Shown: positions 1 to 5,182 of the stretch, piece by piece
Position numbering within the stretch: position 1 is the first letter of the stretch
Layout of the letters: each line of letters begins with the position of its first letter
Notes under the pieces: model-generated
Told to the model about the DNA's origin: nothing
What the model saw: the letters and a program-made list of their open reading frames with translations, nothing else
Database searches by the model: none
Position numbers and translations under genes: made by a program
From: an uncultured Opitutales bacterium
GTDB lineage: Bacteria > Verrucomicrobiota > Verrucomicrobiia > Opitutales > Intestinicryptomonadaceae
DNA: 8,800 nt
Direction of reading: 5' to 3'
NCBI GenBank assembly: GCA_900552245.1
Contig: URYY01000091.1
Coordinates: 1 to 8,800, forward strand

Positions 1-210
1 CCCCCAACACACCAATAACTTATATCCAAATCTTTTTTTGAAAAATATAGAGCTACAGCACTCAAATGAAAAATATTAAGGTGTGCACAACAAAAAAGAG
101 GCTAAAAAATCAAAATTGAGCGAAAAGCATATAAACTAGAGAAATATGCACCAAAAATTAAATATAAACCTGCATTTCAAGCAGAGTAGCAGCTACTTAA
201 AATAAAAAAC

Positions 211-240
211 TTGACAATCCTAATATTTTGTAAAAACTAT
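211..240 (+). promoter_or_regulatory. Possible promoter of the PEP-CTERM gene
   Basis: TTGACA at 211-216 matches the sigma-70 -35 consensus exactly. No good -10 hexamer sits at the ideal distance. The nearest options are TAAAAA at 231-236 with a short 14-bp spacer, or AACTAT at 235-240 with an 18-bp spacer. A start around 245 would leave an untranslated leader of roughly 75 nt. The poor -10 could mean that an activator is needed, or that this is not the true promoter. Confidence 0.3.
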
Positions 241-253
241 TCAAACGTTTGAA
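240..253. promoter_or_regulatory. 14-bp perfect palindrome, LacI/GalR-type operator candidate
   Basis: TTCAAACGTTTGAA is a perfect 14-bp inverted repeat with a central CG. Its core fits the AAnCGnTT pattern of operators bound by LacI/GalR-family repressors. It lies 23 bp downstream of the TTGACA box, about where the transcription start of the PEP-CTERM gene would be, a usual place for a repressor to block polymerase. No regulator gene is present in the window, so the binding protein is unknown. Confidence 0.35.
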
Positions 254-319
254 CTCAACTTTTCAACTTTATGGGGTGAGGGAGGCTCAAACGACAGAAT
301 CTAAACTTAATGCTTCACT

Positions 320-1576
320 ATGAATAAAAAATTAAAACTATTAAGCTTATCCGGACTTGTGGTCTTGAGCTTGAATTTGCAAGCTCAAACAACCGTTTGG
401 TATGAAAACAACACAAGTGCGGCACAGACATCAAACAATTGGTTTGACGAAGCAATTTGGTCCGCAAGAACAGCAACAGATCAAAAGATTCCTCAAAACA
501 CGGCAGAGGTAAACGCCTACGTAAACCTGCATAACAATCTCTATGTAGATAGAGATGTGAGCGTATCTTCGATCTGGCTGAAGACAGACGATAAGGTTTT
601 GTCGGTTGAAAGCGGGGCCACACTAACATTGACCCAAGGCTATACAAACCAAGACGGCAAATTTAACTCTTACATAGAGGTGGCGGATTCCTCGGCCTTG
701 GTCATCGGAGGAGATTCCAACGGCAACGTCGTTCTAAACGGAGGAAGCGTTACATCAAGAAGACTAAATGGCGGCAACTATACCATAAATAGCGGAAGTT
801 TTTCGGTAGATGGGTACATCCAAAATAATTCAAATGTAAAGGTATACGGCGGTTCGCTCAGCCTTCAAAATGGCAATATAGACGGCGGCGCTCAGGTATC
901 TCTATTTGGCGGCTCGCTAAAAATAGCAAATGATAAAACTGTCGGTAACGGAAACCAAGAAAACGCGGCAACTATCACTTTTGGAGGCGGAAAACTTTAC
1001 AACGACCCGAGCGAGAGGTTGGATTTAAACAACGCAAATCTCATATTTGGAGCCACCGATGAAGGCGTCTTCAAAGCGGCCTCGGCGCACTCAATTGAAG
1101 TGGGAACCAGACTGAGAATCTTTCCGGGAACTATGCGTTTTAATATGGCAAATGCGAACCTTCTGACAGACTCAAGCTCAGCCTCGCTAAAGGACAACGC
1201 ATTCGTATATTCGGCAGGCGAAATATCTATGCAATCAAACGATGCAATATTTGTTAAGCTCGATTTCTCAAACATTGATTTTAGCGGTCTAAATGGAGAC
1301 TACTTTGTATCGCTTTTTGCCATGGAAAAAGATTTTCATAAAGATATGCAACCCGTGTTTTCCTATATAGATTCAGCTGGACTATCAAAAAATGTAGTAT
1401 ATGGAGAGGAATATAAATATAGCGAAGATGTAAGCTTTAAAGTTATACACCACACTAGTGACACTAGTATAAATTCTTACTACGTATCCATAAACGTTGT
1501 CCCCGAACCAGCAACATACGCGGCAATTTTTGGAGCTTTGGCGATAGCAATAGCTTTTATTCGCAGACGCAAATAA
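320..1576 (+). CDS. PEP-CTERM sorting domain-containing exported protein
   Basis: This 418-residue protein is exported and probably ends up at the cell surface or in the extracellular matrix. Residues 1-22 form a signal peptide (MNKK, hydrophobic core, cleavage near LQA-Q). The C-terminus is a textbook PEP-CTERM signal: VPEP at 394-397, a hydrophobic helix at about 399-414, then RRRK at the very end. Proteins of this class are known to be cut and sorted by an exosortase; none is encoded here. The middle, about 130-225, has repeated short beta-strand units around GGS (YGGSL at 176-180, FGGSL at 196-200), suggesting a beta-solenoid. The segment NNWFDEAIWS at 39-48 resembles the opening of autotransporter-associated repeats common in verrucomicrobial surface proteins. 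The ATG at 320 is chosen because an in-frame stop lies just upstream at 308-310. No enzymatic domain is recognised, and the ligand or role is unknown. The gene is monocistronic, with its own terminator. Confidence 0.88.
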   Translation: MNKKLKLLSLSGLVVLSLNLQAQTTVWYENNTSAAQTSNNWFDEAIWSARTATDQKIPQNTAEVNAYVNLHNNLYVDRDVSVSSIWLKTDDKVLSVESGATLTLTQGYTNQDGKFNSYIEVADSSALVIGGDSNGNVVLNGGSVTSRRLNGGNYTINSGSFSVDGYIQNNSNVKVYGGSLSLQNGNIDGGAQVSLFGGSLKIANDKTVGNGNQENAATITFGGGKLYNDPSERLDLNNANLIFGATDEGVFKAASAHSIEVGTRLRIFPGTMRFNMANANLLTDSSSASLKDNAFVYSAGEISMQSNDAIFVKLDFSNIDFSGLNGDYFVSLFAMEKDFHKDMQPVFSYIDSAGLSKNVVYGEEYKYSEDVSFKVIHHTSDTSINSYYVSINVVPEPATYAAIFGALAIAIAFIRRRK

Positions 1577-1935
1577 AGAACAAATATTGTCTAAAAGTAC
1601 AAAAATCTAATCCGTAAAAATTTATCGAGAGGCGGCTGGGAAAATATCTCAGGCCGCCTTTTTTATTGGAAAATACAATGCCGAAATAGGTTTGAAATCG
1701 GCAAGTGAGAAAATTAAAAAGTTTTTGCGGAGTGGACGTCGTAATACAAAATACAAACGTATTGCGTAATACATAAGATAATCTAAAGGCAAAATGTAGG
1801 AGCGAATCTCTTTCTGAAAAAATTTAGCAACACAACAAACTAAATAAAAAATCGCAGCTTTAAAAAATTATCCGAATAAAAAAACGGAGTTTCTTAATTG
1901 CTTAAAATCTACCAACACAAAGAAGTATATAAAAA
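1577..1935. other. Non-coding gap between convergent genes
   Basis: Apart from the terminator at 1630-1664, this AT-rich gap shows no credible gene. It contains CGTAATAC twice, at 1740-1747 and 1765-1772; the second copy is part of an imperfect palindrome with arms GTATT and AATAC (1759-1772). I see no clear intrinsic terminator close to the end of the minus-strand gene that stops at 1936. A weak TCCG/CGGA pairing near 1870-1890 is too small to count. Confidence 0.5.
1630..1664 (+). terminator. Rho-independent terminator of the PEP-CTERM gene
   Basis: A GC-rich stem pairs 1630-1641 (AGGCGGCTGGGA) with 1647-1659 (TCTCAGGCCGCCT). It has twelve pairs including one G-T, one bulged G at 1652 and a five-base loop. 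A T run at 1659-1664 follows directly. It begins 53 nt after the stop codon of the PEP-CTERM gene and has the standard form of an intrinsic terminator on the plus strand. Confidence 0.88.
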
Positions 1936-3408
1936 TCAAAATACTCTTTTGTTTAGCATGGGATTGGCAATAATGGATAACTTTAGCGAAGCCCTGTCAA
2001 GCAGCCTGAAATTGAAAAATGAATTCAATGGAGAGAGAATCCTAAACAACCTATTTGGAATTTCCCCTCGCATTGCGTGAATATCTGCCAGAACTTGAGC
2101 CCCCTCGCCAATTGCAGAAGGATACGCCAAGTCCCGCTCCTCCTTATACCTGAAAGACTCTGCAAAAATTGACCCCCTAGCATTTGTAAACCAAGACCCA
2201 GAGCGAGGATCTGAAAATTGGAAATCAAAGCATTCCAAGGAATTCATTGTTAGGCGGAGATAATCTGTATTTCCGCTAGCTAGGTAGCAATCCAACCAAG
2301 CTCTTACAAGCAGTGAGTAATCAATGGCCGAAGCCTCGCTGGGTATGCGCTTTCCGCCTTTTAAAATTATGGCAGGATAGATGTAGTTTTCCTGAAGAAT
2401 GTGCGATAATTTTGAACTTAAGCTAGACATTCTGCCCGCATAATAATCGCCGCCCCCCATGAGGTAGGCCCTCGCATAGAGGCTCAAAAGAAGTGCGTTT
2501 TCCCTAGTTTTTGCAAGGCCGGAAAAAGTTAGAAAGCCGGAGGAATCCACAGACTTTTCCAAGTCGTTAAGCATCTCAAAAAAGCGCTTTTGTGCTATTG
2601 ATGAATCGCAAGCAAAGACGAACTCGGAAAGAGCCCTGGCCGTCAAAAGCTTCCGCTTTGCATCTAAATTTTTTATGCTGGAATCAAGTAGCGCCTTGAG
2701 GGCCATATCCCGAACTTCAGAAGCCAAAACAGAAGAATTAACTGAAGATACCCTAGCAGCTATCCTGCAGTTTTCAGTAAAGACAGACGGGGAATCACCC
2801 CAAGAGCCAGAAGCTAAAACTATCTTTAAATTTTCAAGAATACTCAGGCTGCTTTCGCCGGTAAAGGCAGCTGGAAAATCCGATAGCTTAGGCTCAAGAG
2901 AAGCCAGTTTCACGGCAATTTTAACGCCAGAATTTACCGCGGTGCGCTGATTTACATAGGCGTCCAAAGCCCCAACTATAGCGGTGTCCTCATTATTTTT
3001 AACTTTGGGATTGCCCGATATTGAGTTTGCCAAGTAAAGAGGAAAGCCCCTAGAGGATAGAATTCCCATTCGAGGCGCCCCCTTAGCGCCGGATTTTTCA
3101 AATATGCGCTGCAAGACTCTGTAATCGGCAGGAAAAGCCTCGGGGTTTAACACGCTTTTAATATAGTGTTTTTTTAAGACATCTCTTATGTGAGAAGAGC
3201 ACTCTAACTTAACGCCATCCAATACAAAGAAAATCGGCATATCCGCCTTGCGCGCCTGGGCTATGCAATCGCGCCCCCAAGGGACTAAAGAGGTGAAACT
3301 ATCGCTTGCAGGCACGTCTTCGCAATCGGGCACTGTGTAAGCCAAATACCCAAAATATGCGCTAAGAGACGCAAAAAGTAAGATTAAAAATATCCTTAAC
3401 CTGCTCAC
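1936..3408 (-). CDS. Membrane-anchored DUF255/YyaL-like protein (thioredoxin-like plus helical domain), divergent
   Basis: This 490-residue protein has one N-terminal hydrophobic segment at about 5-24, a signal anchor or uncleaved leader. Residues 42-130 resemble the DUF255 thioredoxin-fold domain of the YyaL/SSP411 family: VPWGRDCIAQARKADMPIFF (42-61), then a region ending in KGAPRMGILSSRGFPLY (109-125). The family's CxxC is reduced to KLEC (67-70), so only one cysteine remains. Residues 360-443 resemble the C-terminal alpha-helical (six-hairpin) part, with a DYSLLVRAWLDCYLASGNTDYL stretch from 363 and a D-x-x-x-PS motif at 426-431. Typical YyaL proteins are 600-700 residues, and the central WNGL-type motif is degraded here. 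The start is GTG at 3406-3408; there is no other ATG, GTG or TTG in frame before the stop upstream. The gene lies 72 nt downstream of rsmE and is probably co-transcribed with it. Function is unknown; the family assignment is by pattern only. Confidence 0.65.
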   Translation of the reverse strand: MSRLRIFLILLFASLSAYFGYLAYTVPDCEDVPASDSFTSLVPWGRDCIAQARKADMPIFFVLDGVKLECSSHIRDVLKKHYIKSVLNPEAFPADYRVLQRIFEKSGAKGAPRMGILSSRGFPLYLANSISGNPKVKNNEDTAIVGALDAYVNQRTAVNSGVKIAVKLASLEPKLSDFPAAFTGESSLSILENLKIVLASGSWGDSPSVFTENCRIAARVSSVNSSVLASEVRDMALKALLDSSIKNLDAKRKLLTARALSEFVFACDSSIAQKRFFEMLNDLEKSVDSSGFLTFSGLAKTRENALLLSLYARAYLMGGGDYYAGRMSSLSSKLSHILQENYIYPAIILKGGKRIPSEASAIDYSLLVRAWLDCYLASGNTDYLRLTMNSLECFDFQFSDPRSGSWFTNARGSIFAESFRYKEERDLAYPSAIGEGAQVLADIHAMRGEIPNRLFRILSPLNSFFNFRLLDRASLKLSIIANPMLNKRVF

Positions 3409-3480
3409 CTGCCAGATTTTGACAATCTGCGCACAAAAAAGTGCCCAATTAAATCCGAAAAAATTAAAAATGCCCGTATT

Positions 3481-4248
3481 TTAAAATCCGCTTTTATCGG
3501 CAAAGAAAGCCGAGCAAAGCGACATTGAGTAGGCGGCTGCAACATCGCACTTTAGCACATTGTCGCCAAGAGTTACTGGAGTAAAATTTTTTGCGTAGGC
3601 AGCCTCATACTCCCGCTTTGAAAAATCGCCCTCGCAGCCAATTAAGACACAAGCACCACTTGCATCTTTGGCCCCGCAGCACAAAGCCCTCAAGAGGGAA
3701 TCCGGATTTTTTGCATCTAAAGATGCCACAAATTTCGCAATCCCTTCAAATGATTCGCTGCGCGAGAGAAATTCAGACAAGCTCATAGGCTCCATAATTT
3801 CAGGAGCTGACATATTCGCAGACTGCTTTACGGCCTCTATAAGCTGCTGTCGCCACTTCTCAAGCTTCCGCTTGGAGTCGCGAGCCTCTAGCCTCACTAC
3901 GCAATGCTCTGAAACAATTGGGTATATTGCAGAAATTCCTATCTGCACGCAAAGCGAGATTATATCGTCAAAAGTCTTTCCCTTTGGCAGAGCCTGTGCG
4001 AGAATTACCCTGCTTGCTCGGCTTTTGGCAGTTGAGACGGAGCGGACTTTTAGCTTGGCAGCCCTGGAGTTGGCCTCGCATATCTCGGAATTTGCCACAA
4101 GCCCCGAAAGGTCAAACGCGTCCACGGCGTCTCCTACTCTGGCGCGGAGAGCCCCGCACAGGTGGCGGCTCTCATCGGCAGATAGGCACAGAACATCTTC
4201 AGGCGCAACATTCTTTAAATTCTCACAATACGCTCTAAAACCAGACAT
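3481..4248 (-). CDS. rsmE: 16S rRNA (uracil(1498)-N(3))-methyltransferase RsmE
   Basis: RsmE methylates N3 of U1498 in the decoding region of 16S rRNA using S-adenosylmethionine. It is a SPOUT-class trefoil-knot enzyme with an N-terminal PUA-like domain. Counting from the ATG at 4248 (255 residues, normal length), the PUA-like HLCGALRARVGD lies at 29-40, ALPKGKTFDDIISLCVQIGI (86-105) matches the conserved Kg-K-x-D-x-I-I region, KQSA follows at 141-144, and the knot signatures LIGCEGDFS (202-210) and LGDNVLKCD (227-235) correspond to the usual IGPEGGFS and LG-R-LR-E-T motifs. The knot residues are somewhat divergent: Cys replaces Pro, and KCDV replaces the usual RTET. A GTG at 4263 would add five residues. 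I prefer the ATG because RsmE proteins normally start just before an Arg/Phe-rich first strand and because GGGA lies upstream. It is likely the first gene of a unit with the DUF255-like gene. Confidence 0.87.
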   Translation of the reverse strand: MSGFRAYCENLKNVAPEDVLCLSADESRHLCGALRARVGDAVDAFDLSGLVANSEICEANSRAAKLKVRSVSTAKSRASRVILAQALPKGKTFDDIISLCVQIGISAIYPIVSEHCVVRLEARDSKRKLEKWRQQLIEAVKQSANMSAPEIMEPMSLSEFLSRSESFEGIAKFVASLDAKNPDSLLRALCCGAKDASGACVLIGCEGDFSKREYEAAYAKNFTPVTLGDNVLKCDVAAAYSMSLCSAFFADKSGF

Positions 4249-4361
4249 GATCCCATCATACACTATTTTTCTTCTTTGTAAAAATATTTTGTCCGTTCGA
4301 CGAGCATTTTAAAGGTAAAAGCAGACATTTTTTTGCGCTAAAAACAAAGAGTCGCAACTCG

Positions 4362-4379
4362 CTAACAAAATTCTAACAA
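4362..4379. repeat. Tandem 7-bp direct repeat in the divergent rsmE/coaC region
   Basis: CTAACAA occurs at 4362-4368 and again at 4373-4379, separated by AATT, giving an 11-bp period. Two direct 7-mers one helical turn apart is the layout of sites bound by PhoB/OmpR-type winged-helix regulators, though the sequence is not a Pho box. It sits 54 bp before the coaC start and about 110 bp before the rsmE start, where it could act on either gene. In such an AT-rich gap chance is a real alternative. Confidence 0.3.
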
Positions 4380-4432
4380 TCATTCCGGAGAATACGCTTG
4401 CACATTTAGGCATATATGGAAAAACTCTTAGA

Positions 4433-4993
4433 ATGAACATTGACAAGTTTAGACTTTTAAAAGATAGGCGGATTGTCCTGGGCGTGTGCGGCTCTATTGC
4501 GGCCTACAAGGCAGCCGACTTGGCCTCTATACTTACTCAAGTAGGGGCGCAAGTGCGCGTTGTCATGACAGAAAGCGCAAGAAAAATCATATCGGAAGAC
4601 GTGCTTGCGACTCTTTCCAGAAATAGAGTCGAGTGCGACCTGTGGGAAAAGAGCCCCGATTGGAAACCAAAACATATTTCGCTTGCAGAATTTGCAGAAG
4701 TTTTGTTGGTTGCCCCGGCTACGGCAAACACCATAGCAAACTTTGCGCACGGAATTGCAAACGACACCCTGACGTGCACATATCTCGCAAGCACAGCAAA
4801 GGTACTTATGGCACCGGCTATGAACGTTGCTATGTTTGAGCACCCCGCAACGCAAGACAATATGCAGATTTTAAAAAAGAGGGGCGTAAAATTTATAGAG
4901 CCCTCGGTGGGGCTCCTTGCATGCGGAGTTTGCGCAAAGGGAAAGCTTGCGGATATTGAAGATATTTTAAAGGCCCTTGCCGATGAATTTTAA
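4433..4993 (+). CDS. coaC: Stand-alone phosphopantothenoylcysteine decarboxylase (CoaC, HFCD flavoprotein)
   Basis: CoaC is an FMN-dependent enzyme that decarboxylates 4'-phosphopantothenoylcysteine to 4'-phosphopantetheine in cytoplasmic coenzyme A synthesis. The 186-residue product shows the whole HFCD fold: VLGVCGSIAAYKA at 15-27 (FMN phosphate binding), the active-site histidine His81 in KHISL, VAPATANTIANFAHGIAND at 93-111, the APAMNVAM substrate motif at 127-134 with Asn131, and the flexible flap LACGVCAKGKLAD (162-174) with Cys164. Most bacteria have a fused CoaBC of about 400 residues. This gene stops cleanly after the CoaC domain, and no CoaB remnant follows in the 189-bp gap, so phosphopantothenate-cysteine ligase must be encoded elsewhere. 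Related HFCD enzymes (UbiX, lantibiotic decarboxylases) are less likely because of the flap Cys and the PAMN motif. The ATG at 4433 overlaps the stop of a tiny six-codon frame (4416-4436). Confidence 0.9.
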   Translation: MNIDKFRLLKDRRIVLGVCGSIAAYKAADLASILTQVGAQVRVVMTESARKIISEDVLATLSRNRVECDLWEKSPDWKPKHISLAEFAEVLLVAPATANTIANFAHGIANDTLTCTYLASTAKVLMAPAMNVAMFEHPATQDNMQILKKRGVKFIEPSVGLLACGVCAKGKLADIEDILKALADEF

Positions 4994-5021
4994 ATTAAGC
5001 AAAAAATAACAACTCAAAAGC

Positions 5022-5080
5022 GCTTGGCGAAAGCAGCAGTCCGCTTCGTTAGACTTGTCAATTAACGCACTTTCGCAAGC
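5022..5080 (+). repeat. Long-loop inverted repeat between coaC and the glycosyltransferase gene
   Basis: GCTTGGCGAAAG (5022-5033) can pair with CTTTCGCAAGC (5070-5080) through 11 base pairs with one bulged G, closing a loop of 36 nt. There is no T run after it, so it is not a standard terminator. A second, weaker stem (5099-5105 with 5114-5120) follows and is backed only by TTTT. These could be RNA processing or regulatory structures in a coaC-to-glycosyltransferase transcript, or chance. Confidence 0.3.
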
Positions 5081-5182
5081 CTTATAAAGATTGAGCGCAA
5101 GTTGCAAAGCAGAGCAATTTTAATTCGCGCAAAGAAACGATAATCAAAAATTCAGAACAAAGAGCGAAAGCTGCCGATAATT

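Larger units (their letters stand above)
1..319. other. AT-rich non-coding region upstream of the PEP-CTERM gene
   Basis: No credible coding region is visible on either strand. The stretch is strongly AT-rich and holds several small symmetric elements: an 8-bp palindrome TGTGCACA at 82-89, a 6-1-6 inverted repeat at 185-197 (AGTAGC-A-GCTACT), a consensus -35 box at 211-216, a 14-bp palindrome at 240-253, a tandem 8-bp repeat at 255-270 (TCAACTTT twice) and a G-rich patch at 272-285. The order suggests a regulated promoter region for the gene starting at 320. The left part, 1-180, shows nothing else I can name. Confidence 0.5.

Noticed and set aside
1898..2080. Open frame of 60 codons on the plus strand
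   Set aside because: It overlaps the 3' end of the DUF255-like gene in antisense, shows no recognisable motif and has no sensible start signal.
3668..4312. Open frame of 214 codons on the plus strand opposite rsmE
   Set aside because: rsmE on the minus strand has clear family motifs across the same DNA; the plus-strand translation has biased, low-information composition typical of an antisense shadow.
4398..4418. TTGCAC...TATATG as a coaC promoter
   Set aside because: The spacer is only 9 bp, too short for a sigma-70 promoter.
4457..4860. Two open frames on the minus strand opposite coaC
   Set aside because: coaC carries all HFCD motifs here; the antisense translations are Cys/His-rich with no domain signal.
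5022..5080. Intrinsic terminator of coaC
   Set aside because: The loop is 36 nt and no T run follows the stem.
4994..5182. Frameshifted CoaB half or a tRNA after coaC
   Set aside because: No frame shows CoaB motifs, the gap is too short for the domain, and no cloverleaf or T-loop sequence is present.
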